A DNA stretch of 64,000 nucleotides from Candidatus Melainabacteria bacterium (GTDB taxonomy: Bacteria > Cyanobacteriota > Vampirovibrionia > Obscuribacterales > Obscuribacteraceae). The notes under the pieces were generated by a model. The model was not told the origin of the DNA and did not search any database. It saw nothing but the letters and a program-made list of their open reading frames with translations. The stretch spans positions 62,001 to 126,000 of the forward strand of contig PLZS01000048.1 of NCBI GenBank assembly GCA_003153555.1, read 5' to 3'. A program made the position numbers and the translations under genes. This document shows positions 9,507 to 18,246 of this stretch, piece after piece; the stretch's first letter is position 1, and each line of letters begins with the position of its first letter.

Positions 9507-12008
9507 TTAGACCTTTTTGACCTGCAATAATCTGTTTTCTACCAACACTCCAGCGGCGCGCCAGATTATGTACGACGGACTGTCTTTCATCTCGACAAAT
9601 ATTTTTGTCAGACTTTTGTTGCCATCTGCAAGCTTGATCAAAGTGCGCATCACACTCAGTTCGTCTTTTGTCACTTCGCGATCTTCTTGCAGCCTCAACC
9701 AACGATAGGCGTTTTCGATACCCGGTACAGCGCGAACTAGTAGCTCCATATTCGGTATCAACCGTTTGGCAGCGCGAACGTGATCTTCGGCCAGAGCGCC
9801 CTCCATAAGAATACGCTCCAATGAGTCTACGATTTCTTGCCCAGCGTTATCGATAGCTGAATTGGCGCGCTGTTGGAACGTAAATGTGCCAGTCTCGAAT
9901 GTGACTACGAATTCTATAACTGCAGGTACGCCGACGATTTTGTCCAATTTAGCTTGCTTGGGACGCCCTTTCTCCCAGCTGACTAGCAATTGCCTTCCTG
10001 TGTCATCTTGCACGCTTAACAGCCCCGTCTTCTGGCTTGTGGCAATGGATTGCAATAGTCCTGCACAGTCCAACACGCCGAGTTCGCCACTAAAAGCAGA
10101 ACCACGTTTCGATGGCTTAAAGCCAGCAGGGACTCTCTGAATGTGGCAAATCTGATTCGGCCCCATCTGTTCATTGAGGTAAAGCAGAGCATTTCTTGCC
10201 TTAGCGACCATGTCATCGCTGGTAGTGCCATCTGCTGGATAAGTTGAGCAGCCGATCGACACCGTAAGTCCCTTGACACCTCCGGCCCACTGCTCAGTAG
10301 CTTCTACAGCGGCGCGGATTTGCAGGGCTAGCTCCATGGCTTGCGGCATGCTGCAATCTTCAAGCACTGCGGCGAATTCATCGCCTTGGTAGCGAATCAC
10401 ATAGTTGGCAGGCTCAACAGATTGTTCCAATCGATCTTTCACGTCTATGTTGTTACGCAGTATCCGAGCCAATTCTTGCATCCATCGGTCTCTGACGTCC
10501 GAGCCGTGATGCTGCAAGCTTGCGTCCAGAAAATCACCCGATATCATGAACAAAGAAAATGGCTGATTGTCAGTTCGCATTGCTCGTTCGATAACGTGCC
10601 CCATTAGTTCTTGGAAGAATTGACGATTGCGCAATCCTGTTAATTGGTCCGTCCAATCTGCTTCTTCGGTTTCCTCCAAAATTAACAGTTTGTGGAAGAA
10701 GTTGGATATTTGATCGCGGAATCGTTCAACAGATTTGAGCTGATCTGCGTTGATCTGTTCTTCATCTTTCAAGAAGACAATGATCGCTGCAAGGTCGGCA
10801 TCACGGTGTTTGATGGGGAAATAGAGAATTCGGCGGATATCATTTCCAGCCGCCAATTCTTCAAAGCCGAGACGACGAATTAGCATTGGTCCAATGTCCG
10901 CAGATTTTGCGTTTGCGAAACTGCCTCTGGCAATTTCTCGATGATCTATTTCACGCAGTAACTGCAGTGATTCATCGTCCAATCCCAGTGAAGCTAAGAT
11001 TGTCGGTTGATAATCCCTGTCGAGTTTAAAGAATGCGGCTAGCGACACGACTTCAGGATATCTTTCCTGCAATCCACCCAGGGCCTGCTCGGCAAACATT
11101 TTAGTTGACTGCGCGGAACTTAGTTCATACTCGAATGAGCGCATCAGAGGACTGACTTTGGTTCTTTGCGTTTGCACAGCAGGGATCGGATTTGAAGGTG
11201 TGTTTGCGCCTCGCGCCGCATCGGTTTTGCGCGCCTTTTCATCCCTCTTCCCATCGTCATCTCTCGTCTTGCCAAAGCGCGATGTGTCGTTGAGCACAGC
11301 AAAGTCCTTGATTGCGCCGGCAAGTTGAACTACTTCAGTTGATGAACCTGTCGGTGCCATCAAATGTTTTGCTTTGCTCGGTGAGGCCGATGCCGCAACA
11401 ATTGTCTTGGTGAATTGTGCGAGAGGACGAGAGACCAAAAGTTCAATCAATGCTAGCAAGATAAAGAAAACAATGGCAATGGTGCTGAGAATTATTCCAA
11501 ATCTGACTGGAGTGAGAAAATTGAACATGAAGGCTTGAGGGGCAAAGGATTCCCATGTTTGCTCATAGGGAACACCAACGTGCAGCACTTCAGTGCCATT
11601 CATGCGAAGAACAGTTTCGTAATATCGAGCGTTGTTAACAACTACTTCGCGCGAATTTTCATCGAATTGACGCAAGTTTGGTGCGAACGGTCTCGTTCGC
11701 GGCAACACAGTGCCACTACCATTGGTGACGTAGCACCAGGCTAAATCGTGGTGAGAAATTATTTTGAGGGTTTGAAAACTGCCGGCGGTTTGCATTCCCA
11801 TTTCAGCGGCAATTTCTTCTGCCAGTCCTGTAGACAAGGTCGGCACAAGTAACGGGGAGACTGCGTTAGAAATCACAAAAGCGATCGGCAGTGAAATTAA
11901 AAAGCAGACAAGAATCCGAACCCCAAGGCGATTCAGGGCTCCAAGTAGCGGAGACATTGGGCGAATTACGACCATAGTCTTGTCATCAGCTTTGACGATC
12001 GACTTCAT
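9507..12008 (-). CDS. membrane GGDEF-domain protein with C-terminal PATAN/DUF4388-like domain
   Basis: Two TM segments, GAF-like region, TGLRNRQFFQEL, YQGDEFAAVLE, VSIGCSTYPADG; C-term FSGELGVLDCAGLLQSIATSQKTGLLSVQDDTGRQLLVSWEKGRPKQAKL. Confidence 0.85.
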   Translation of the reverse strand: MKSIVKADDKTMVVIRPMSPLLGALNRLGVRILVCFLISLPIAFVISNAVSPLLVPTLSTGLAEEIAAEMGMQTAGSFQTLKIISHHDLAWCYVTNGSGTVLPRTRPFAPNLRQFDENSREVVVNNARYYETVLRMNGTEVLHVGVPYEQTWESFAPQAFMFNFLTPVRFGIILSTIAIVFFILLALIELLVSRPLAQFTKTIVAASASPSKAKHLMAPTGSSTEVVQLAGAIKDFAVLNDTSRFGKTRDDDGKRDEKARKTDAARGANTPSNPIPAVQTQRTKVSPLMRSFEYELSSAQSTKMFAEQALGGLQERYPEVVSLAAFFKLDRDYQPTILASLGLDDESLQLLREIDHREIARGSFANAKSADIGPMLIRRLGFEELAAGNDIRRILYFPIKHRDADLAAIIVFLKDEEQINADQLKSVERFRDQISNFFHKLLILEETEEADWTDQLTGLRNRQFFQELMGHVIERAMRTDNQPFSLFMISGDFLDASLQHHGSDVRDRWMQELARILRNNIDVKDRLEQSVEPANYVIRYQGDEFAAVLEDCSMPQAMELALQIRAAVEATEQWAGGVKGLTVSIGCSTYPADGTTSDDMVAKARNALLYLNEQMGPNQICHIQRVPAGFKPSKRGSAFSGELGVLDCAGLLQSIATSQKTGLLSVQDDTGRQLLVSWEKGRPKQAKLDKIVGVPAVIEFVVTFETGTFTFQQRANSAIDNAGQEIVDSLERILMEGALAEDHVRAAKRLIPNMELLVRAVPGIENAYRWLRLQEDREVTKDELSVMRTLIKLADGNKSLTKIFVEMKDSPSYIIWRAAGVLVENRLLQVKKV

Positions 12009-12173
12009 ACCAAACTTTTCTAGGTTTACCTAGTAATGATAACGAGGACAGCCTTGAGATAAAAGCCTTACCTCAATTATAGTTTTGGGGTTTGGGCTCA
12101 GGAACTTGCTTTATTTCCCGGCGTCTCTTGGGACAGGTGTTAACCTCGCTGTATCGTCGACTTGAGGGTGTTT

Positions 12174-12680
12174 ATGCGCAAATTACTAGCTCTGGCGGCT
12201 TTTGCCTCAATGTCCATCGCCCCAGTTTGGGCACAGGGCTCGGATATCGTCTCAGGCTCCGTAACAATCAACGCTCCCTCTAAAGTCGTTTGGGAAGCCG
12301 TTCACACGGAGCGCCAGAACGATCCTGACCTGGAGTACAGCAAAGTTATCGAACAGCATGGCAACCAATCATTAATCGAGCAGAAATTTAACGCTTTGCC
12401 CGTCATAGGCGCTGCGACTTGTCAGCTCATACAAAGAGAGATTCCACTCGAACGTATCGATTACAAGCTCGTCAAGTCCGACAAATTTAAGGCTTTGAAT
12501 GGAAGTTGGGTTCTCACTCCCTCCCCGGATGGGCAGACCACTGTGTTAGCCCTTTCCTCACACTTGGATACTGGTATGGCCTACTCGCAAGCGATCATTG
12601 ATGTGCTCACTAAGAAGAAAATCGATAGGCGCTTGGATAATGTAAAGCGAGCCGCTGAAGCGGTTGCAGTGATTCCTTAG
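12174..12680 (+). CDS. exported SRPBCC-family protein
   Basis: Signal peptide MRKLLALAAFASMSIAPVWAQ; SGSVTINAPSKVVWEAV typical of SRPBCC/polyketide cyclase fold; upstream TTG start (12162) also possible. Confidence 0.75.
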   Translation: MRKLLALAAFASMSIAPVWAQGSDIVSGSVTINAPSKVVWEAVHTERQNDPDLEYSKVIEQHGNQSLIEQKFNALPVIGAATCQLIQREIPLERIDYKLVKSDKFKALNGSWVLTPSPDGQTTVLALSSHLDTGMAYSQAIIDVLTKKKIDRRLDNVKRAAEAVAVIP

Positions 12681-12699
12681 TCGGTGGAATCGATTCTCA

Positions 12700-13095
12700 G
12701 TTGCCTTTGGAAATATCGTTTCTGGTCTTTCATTATTAGGTTCGATGGCGAGTGCCTGCTTGATGACAGTCAACGTCTCTGCGTAGCGCCCTAATTCGCT
12801 CAAACAGTAAGGCTTGTTTGACATGATACGGGCTTTATTAGGATCGATCGCGAGTGCTTCGTCAAAATCTGAAATTGCCGCAAACCAGTTTTTCAGGTCA
12901 AGATATGCATATCCGCTCGGTGGTTATAGGCAAAAGATGGGTTGGGCGCTTTGTTGATCGCATTTTCGAACTCGCTAAAAGCCAAATTGTTTTCTTTTTA
13001 GCGAGATGAATTGCTGTAGCCAGGAACCATGGATTTACGTCGTTTGGATTCGCATCGAATGCGTCTACGCTCAATGGGCTATTATAAGTTTCAAG
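12700..13095 (-). pseudogene. decayed TPR-repeat protein gene (at least two frameshifts)
   Basis: Minus-strand reading across frames gives WFLATAIHLAKK/ENNLAFSEFENAINKAPNPSFAYNHRAD/AYLDLKNWFAAISDFDEALAIDPNKARIMSNKPYCLSELGRYAETLTVIKQALAIEPNNERP. Confidence 0.8.
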
Positions 13096-13112
13096 AATTT
13101 CGTGGGGTTGAG

Positions 13113-13748
13113 ATGCCGAGCTACAAAGCTGTGTTGTTCGATTATGGAAACGTTCTCTGTATGCCGCAGTTGGAATCGGATGTTGAGGCAATGGCTGAGT
13201 GTTTGCAGCTTGAACTAAACCGTTTCAAAACACTTTATTGGCAATTGCGTGACGAGTACGACGTCGGTTCTTTAGACGGCACAAACTATTGGACCAAAAT
13301 CGCTAAAAAGGGCGGTCAAGAAATTCGCGAAGAACAACTTAAAATCGTAATTGAGTTGGACAACGTCGGCTGGTCTCGTCCCAATTTGACAATGGCGGCC
13401 TGGGCAGACAGGCTCAGAAATAGTGGCATCATAACTGCGATCGTTTCAAATATGCCTAGCGATATTCGCGAATATCTTCGCTCGTGCGAGTGGTTGCCAG
13501 TTTTCGACCAATACACCTTTTCCTGTGAAGTTAATTCAGTTAAACCCGCATCCGAAATTTATCTATACTGCCTGGAAAAGCTTGAATTGAAGCCGTCTGA
13601 AGTTTTGTTTTTGGATGATCGCCAGATGAATGTCGATGCGGCGGCACAGTTAGGCATCAATTCATTTGTTTTCACCGACGCAGCTGAGCTTCAGCCATTT
13701 GTTCAATCAGTTGGTCTGCCTGAAATTTCACTTGGCTCATTGTTCTAA
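13113..13748 (+). CDS. HAD-superfamily hydrolase
   Basis: AVLFDYGNVL, TAIVSNMP, KPASEIYLYCLEKL, VLFLDDRQMNVDAAAQLGI; ATG at 13113 fits the HAD N-terminus. Confidence 0.9.
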   Translation: MPSYKAVLFDYGNVLCMPQLESDVEAMAECLQLELNRFKTLYWQLRDEYDVGSLDGTNYWTKIAKKGGQEIREEQLKIVIELDNVGWSRPNLTMAAWADRLRNSGIITAIVSNMPSDIREYLRSCEWLPVFDQYTFSCEVNSVKPASEIYLYCLEKLELKPSEVLFLDDRQMNVDAAAQLGINSFVFTDAAELQPFVQSVGLPEISLGSLF

Positions 13749-13886
13749 GAGACGCGTTCGGCGACTAACTTGAGGAGGTACTGACTTCGTTCCTGGAAGT
13801 GTATCTTTCTCCTGTTGCTTTTCCTGCCGCCCATTGCATAAAGTATTGCACCACAGGCAGTGTCAACGACGCAACTGCGGATGTGA

Positions 13887-15785
13887 TTATGCTTTGGACT
13901 CTTGAATATCTATAGTTGCAGCTTGCGTATTTGCCATTGCCTCTTCACTTGTTCTTAAGTCTTCGGGATCCTGATATCGGGGCAGTTTAAACCAGAAGAT
14001 GCTTCCCAAGCCTTCTTTGCTTTCAACGCCGATTGAACCTGCATGAGCTTCTACGATCGCTTTGCAGATCGCCAGACCAAGCCCAGTGCCTTTGCCTCTT
14101 TTGCCGTCTGCAGACTGAATTTGTTTGAACCGTTCAAAGACAATTTCCACATTATTTGGTGGGATTCCCCTACCGTGGTCGATTACACGTACCTCGTTGA
14201 CGCCGTTATCTACGTTGACTTTAATTTCGACGCTGCTTCCTTCCGGAGAAAATTTGATCGCGTTTGACAGAAGATTGACCATTACTTGAACAAGTCGATC
14301 ATTATCTCCAAGCACGTCGGCATCTGAATTGTCAGCGAATTTAGTTACTAGTGAAATCCTGTTCTGTTCGGCAACGCCACGCACTGCCTCAATGGATTCG
14401 TCCACAACTTCTACGAGACTGACTACATTGTGTTCAACTGTCATTTGTCCCGCTTCTAATTTTTCAATGTCTAAAACATCACCAATTAAGTTCACCAATC
14501 TATCTATGCTTATTTCAGCATCGTTGATTCGTTTCTTGCCCATATCCGACTTCGGATCGTAAACCCCCTCCGATATGAGCGAAAGCGTACCCTTGATCGA
14601 GGACAGAGGCGTACGCAGATCGTGGCTAACCATTGCCACGAATTCTTGTTTGACTCGATCGATTCTTCGTTGTTCAGTAATATCGTGTGCGACACAAAAC
14701 AGACTTTGTTCTTCGGGTGACCAGTGCATCGACCACAGCACGTCGATTGTGGATCCGTCTTTTTTGACAACGCGACATTCAACCTGGCGATCCTGAGCGT
14801 CTCGAATCAATTCTTTTATCGTCTTTCTGGTTGGATCGCGTTGATCTGGAGAAATAATTTCACTGAATCGTTTTCCCACCAATTCATAGGGTTCGAATCC
14901 CCACACAGTAAGCGATGCTGGACTAACTTTGCTGAATTTTTCATCGGCATCAAGCGAGCAAATTACGTCTACCGAATTTTCAATCACCGCTCTTTCTTTT
15001 CGCGCTGATTCTTCGACCACGTGAGCCATTTTGTGAAAAACTTGGTCTAACTTAACCAGCTCATCGGTGCCGGTTAACTCCGGATTCAGAGGCATTCCAA
15101 TTGCGAATCGGTAGCTGTTGTCCATCAGTACTTTAAGGCGTCTTGTAAATTCTCTATTGAATATTAGAGCAACGCTTACTGCCAGCAATACGTTCAGGAC
15201 TGCCCCTACCATTAGGGCTTGATGCAGCTGGGCGCGTTTTGCCTCCTGGATTTGCGGACTTGCTGTTTCGATTGCGGCTTGTTCCGTTGTGATCATGTCT
15301 GCTTGTGCCGTCAGGGTGGACAGCATTGGACTGACTTTACGCATTTCAAAGTAAGCCATCATGCGATTGTCTTCTTTTACAATTCTTTTGATTCGCGCCA
15401 ATACAATAACGCCATCTTCGGCTAGGGCTCTCATCTTTTTAACACGGACGTATGTTTGAGGGTCGTCCCGCACCAGATTTTCAAGAACATCGAAATCTTG
15501 CATAAAGTGGTGTTGGTCTCTCTCAGATCGATCTACATAGCCATGTTCTGTCGAAACGACGTACGCGCCCATACCGCCGGCAGACGTAAGCAAAGTTCTC
15601 AAAATCTGGTTGATCTGCGATGTAATAGCGCGTGCGTGCGCTTCACGCTTTGCTTCTAATTCGGATTCGGTCAATAGTTGTCCGACGCGAGCGACGAGGG
15701 CCAATTCGAAGATCATTGGCACTACTACCAATATGAGGATTCGATGTGAAAGTTTGAGCCGGTTGAACATTATGCCGGCCAGCAA
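13887..15785 (-). CDS. sensor histidine kinase (CHASE3-like sensor, PAS, HisKA, HATPase_c)
   Basis: FVAMVSHDLRTPLSSIKGTL, DNDRLVQVMVNLLSNAIKFSPEGS, VIDHGRGIP, GKGTGLGLAICKAIVEAHAGSIGVES. Confidence 0.93.
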   Translation of the reverse strand: MLAGIMFNRLKLSHRILILVVVPMIFELALVARVGQLLTESELEAKREAHARAITSQINQILRTLLTSAGGMGAYVVSTEHGYVDRSERDQHHFMQDFDVLENLVRDDPQTYVRVKKMRALAEDGVIVLARIKRIVKEDNRMMAYFEMRKVSPMLSTLTAQADMITTEQAAIETASPQIQEAKRAQLHQALMVGAVLNVLLAVSVALIFNREFTRRLKVLMDNSYRFAIGMPLNPELTGTDELVKLDQVFHKMAHVVEESARKERAVIENSVDVICSLDADEKFSKVSPASLTVWGFEPYELVGKRFSEIISPDQRDPTRKTIKELIRDAQDRQVECRVVKKDGSTIDVLWSMHWSPEEQSLFCVAHDITEQRRIDRVKQEFVAMVSHDLRTPLSSIKGTLSLISEGVYDPKSDMGKKRINDAEISIDRLVNLIGDVLDIEKLEAGQMTVEHNVVSLVEVVDESIEAVRGVAEQNRISLVTKFADNSDADVLGDNDRLVQVMVNLLSNAIKFSPEGSSVEIKVNVDNGVNEVRVIDHGRGIPPNNVEIVFERFKQIQSADGKRGKGTGLGLAICKAIVEAHAGSIGVESKEGLGSIFWFKLPRYQDPEDLRTSEEAMANTQAATIDIQESKA

Positions 15786-16068
15786 AGGTCCGCCGCCCGG
15801 CTGAACCTTGGAGCTACAAAATAATATTCGACTTTATAAAACTGACTCATATCAAACCAAGGCTGGCTACGGTGCTCTATGCTCTTATACCTCGCCGGTC
15901 AAATTAAATCTTGAAAAAACCGCCAAATCTGGGTTCGAATCCAACTATTAGTGGTATGACTGTATTACGCCCTCAACAAGAACTTCTGCCTTGCACATAC
16001 AAGGGCCGTGCGCTACCCCTAGCGCCTGATACCTGTTCGGTTTTGACTCTTTGAAAAAAGAATTTTGG

Positions 16069-16086
16069 TTGTCACGGAGTTGTCAC
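16069..16086 (+). promoter_or_regulatory. Pho-box-like direct repeat TTGTCACggagTTGTCAC (11-bp period)
   Basis: Two identical 7-mers TTGTCAC spaced by 4 nt, followed by possible -10 element (TATCGT/TATTGT). Confidence 0.45.
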
Positions 16087-16196
16087 AAGACCTATCGTAT
16101 TGTATACACATGGAAGGCGGCGGGCGCATTTGAAGCGCTAATCAAATAGCAATTAGCTAGTACCGAAGCCACTACAACAAGTTTGGGCAAGAGGCT

Positions 16197-16217
16197 CCCA
16201 GGATCTTAGATCCTGGG
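16197..16217. repeat. perfect hairpin CCCAGGATC-TTA-GATCCTGGG
   Basis: 9-bp perfect stem with 3-nt loop in intergenic DNA; no long T tract, so terminator function is uncertain. Confidence 0.7.
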
Positions 16218-16301
16218 TAGCTCGCTTTAAGGGGTTATTTTCAAAATGGGCGATCGGCGGAATCGACCACTAGGGTTTGGGTTGGGGCTCTCTTCAAAAA
16301 C

Positions 16302-16502
16302 CAACCGTTGACGGTTGAGCGTTAGATTGGCACTCAGTTAGAAAACCAACCGTTGACGGTTGAGCATTTGGCGGAGGCTGAATCCGAAGACGAACCGTGG
16401 ACGGTTGGCCGATCTTAAGACGAACCAAAACCCCTACAACATATGGACAACCCGTAACGCTTGAGACGGGCGCTTCATTTAAAATCCAACCGTCAACGGT
16501 TG
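16302..16502. repeat. cluster of four palindromic motifs CAACCGTYRACGGTTG
   Basis: 16302-16317 CAACCGTTGACGGTTG; 16347-16362 same; 16392-16407 GAACCGTGGACGGTTG; 16487-16502 CAACCGTCAACGGTTG. Confidence 0.9.
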
Positions 16503-16569
16503 ATTTTTCCGAAGTGCTCCAAGGTTCAGTGGAGTGGGTGCCACTGCGATCAGTGCAGGAAGGATATTG

Positions 16570-17103
16570 CTACTTGTCGACTTCGTTGATGAGAAATAGT
16601 AGTCGATTCAAGTCGACGTTTAGAGTTTCCAGCACGCGAAGGGCGACTCCTTTTTCGTTGGCTATCAAGGCGAGCAACAAGTGCTCGGTACGCACATCGT
16701 TGGATCGAAACTTTCTTGCTACTTCAAAGGAGGTCTCCACCACTTGTCTGAAAAGATGGGTCGAGTGGAGGTCTTCTTCGTTGATTTCGCCTACGCTGGC
16801 ACCATAGCCGATTATGCTCTTCACTTCTCGACGAGCTTTGTCTGTAGAGACACCGAGCGAGTTTAATACCATCGCTGCGACTCGTTTATCTTGCCTTAGA
16901 ATTCCAATCAAGAGGTGTTCCGAGCCCACGAATCTGTGGCCCAGGCGAAGGGATTCTTCTTTCGCGAAACGAATAGCCCTTTCCAATTGCACATTATGCT
17001 TGTCGTCATCGCTGTCGCTTTGAACGCTTCTCAATGCCGCACCATTCCAATCGCCGACCGCCTTGAGGGGGGTCTTCTCCTGTGAGTAATTGTTTTCTTC
17101 CAT
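16570..17103 (-). CDS. stand-alone double Clp N-domain protein (ClpC-type N-terminus without AAA+ modules)
   Basis: AIRFAKEESLRLGHRFVGSEHLLIGILRQ and FEVARKFRSNDVRTEHLLLALIANEKGVALRVLETL: two Clp_N repeats; ORF ends at 177 aa. Confidence 0.9.
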   Translation of the reverse strand: MEENNYSQEKTPLKAVGDWNGAALRSVQSDSDDDKHNVQLERAIRFAKEESLRLGHRFVGSEHLLIGILRQDKRVAAMVLNSLGVSTDKARREVKSIIGYGASVGEINEEDLHSTHLFRQVVETSFEVARKFRSNDVRTEHLLLALIANEKGVALRVLETLNVDLNRLLFLINEVDK

Positions 17104-17338
17104 GCCAATGGGCTCTCGTTGACATTGCTCTACTAATCATCATAGCTCGTATCTGGAATATTGACAGAGCTGCCGTCGGCGGGTATTCAAGGGTAAGCGG
17201 TTGCTTCTTAAATCAGACTTTCCCGGAAGTCACTGCTGGCGGTGCAAACAACCGGAATATTCTAGGGTATAGCCTGTAGCAGTCTGCTTTTGGACTTTGT
17301 CATAGTGTGATGGTAGGCACCCAGAGCTTCCCATATAG

Positions 17339-18103
17339 ATGATTTACAGAAACGAAGCTGTTGCAATAGCCATTCAGATCGCCTCTCCTTGCAGGGTCTC
17401 TTGGGACTCCATGGAAGGAGACGATATCACCCGCTTTTGTGGTCTCTGTCACTTAAACGTTTACGATCTTTCAGCTATGGGTTCTAAAGACGCTGAAGAA
17501 TTTCTGCAGAGTCGTGTATCTAATGAGCGCGTTTGTGTGCGGTTCTTTCGTCGCCATGATGGAACAATTATTACTGAAGATTGCCCAGTTGGACTGAGGA
17601 AAATTCGTCGCCTAACTGCAATGCTGAATACAGCCGTGGTCAGCGTTGTATCGATGCTAGTTTCTGTGTTACCTGCACGGGCTCAAACTCCTGCAAATAA
17701 TCAATCACTATTAGCACCGTTGCCGGTGCGTTTTCCGATGCATCCTCAGCCACCGAATTTTACAAAACCGGTGGTGAGCACGCATCCTAAGGTTGAAAAA
17801 ACAATGGGAGCAGTAGCTAACACCGACTTCCGACCATTTATGAAAGTCATGCAAAAGAAGCTGCTAGATAGATGGATGAATTGCCATGTGGAAAATCAGA
17901 GGTTCCCAATAGTTGAATTTAAGGTGCATAAAGAAGACGGCAGTGTTTCCAATATACGGATCGCGCGCAGTTCTGGTGATCCCGCTACGGATTTAATTGC
18001 CGTCCAAGTGATTGAGAAAGAGGCTCCATTCCCTGCGCTTCCGGCTGCCGCCGAAGCAGAAGTGGATATCCAATTCACTTTTAATCTTGATTTCAATAAG
18101 TGA
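17339..18103 (+). CDS. TonB C-terminal-like protein with N-terminal Cys-rich domain and one TM
   Basis: N-term SPCRVSWDSMEGDDITRFCGLCHLNVYDLSAM; TM AVVSVVSMLVSVLPARA; C-term IVEFKVHKEDGSVSNIRIARSSGDPATDLIAVQVIEKEAPFPALP resembles TonB_C. Confidence 0.75.
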   Translation: MIYRNEAVAIAIQIASPCRVSWDSMEGDDITRFCGLCHLNVYDLSAMGSKDAEEFLQSRVSNERVCVRFFRRHDGTIITEDCPVGLRKIRRLTAMLNTAVVSVVSMLVSVLPARAQTPANNQSLLAPLPVRFPMHPQPPNFTKPVVSTHPKVEKTMGAVANTDFRPFMKVMQKKLLDRWMNCHVENQRFPIVEFKVHKEDGSVSNIRIARSSGDPATDLIAVQVIEKEAPFPALPAAAEAEVDIQFTFNLDFNK

Positions 18104-18246
18104 TTAATCGATCTGTCGACGGTTGACATACTAATCGCCAAGATAGTACGATTGTTTTCGTACTATTGTATTGTGAACTGTAGCAGTCACAAGCTGATGT
18201 ACATAATCAAGGACCGCCAGCAAGCGGTTACAAATTCAGGTGAGTT

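Noticed and set aside
14890-14906. GGTTCGAATCCCC resembling a tRNA T-arm
   Set aside because: Lies inside the histidine kinase CDS (encodes VWGFEPYEL) with no cloverleaf around it.
15920-15945. GGTTCGAATCC tRNA T-loop-like sequence
   Set aside because: T-stem does not pair (ctggg vs ccaac), and no D/anticodon arms or acceptor stem could be drawn; at most a tRNA remnant.
16397-16807. + strand 136-aa ORF over the palindrome cluster
   Set aside because: Mostly antisense to the Clp-N gene; the N-terminal part just translates the palindromes; no domain.
18110-18130. Another CAACCGT palindrome copy (gtcgacggttgac)
   Set aside because: Only one half-site present; not counted.
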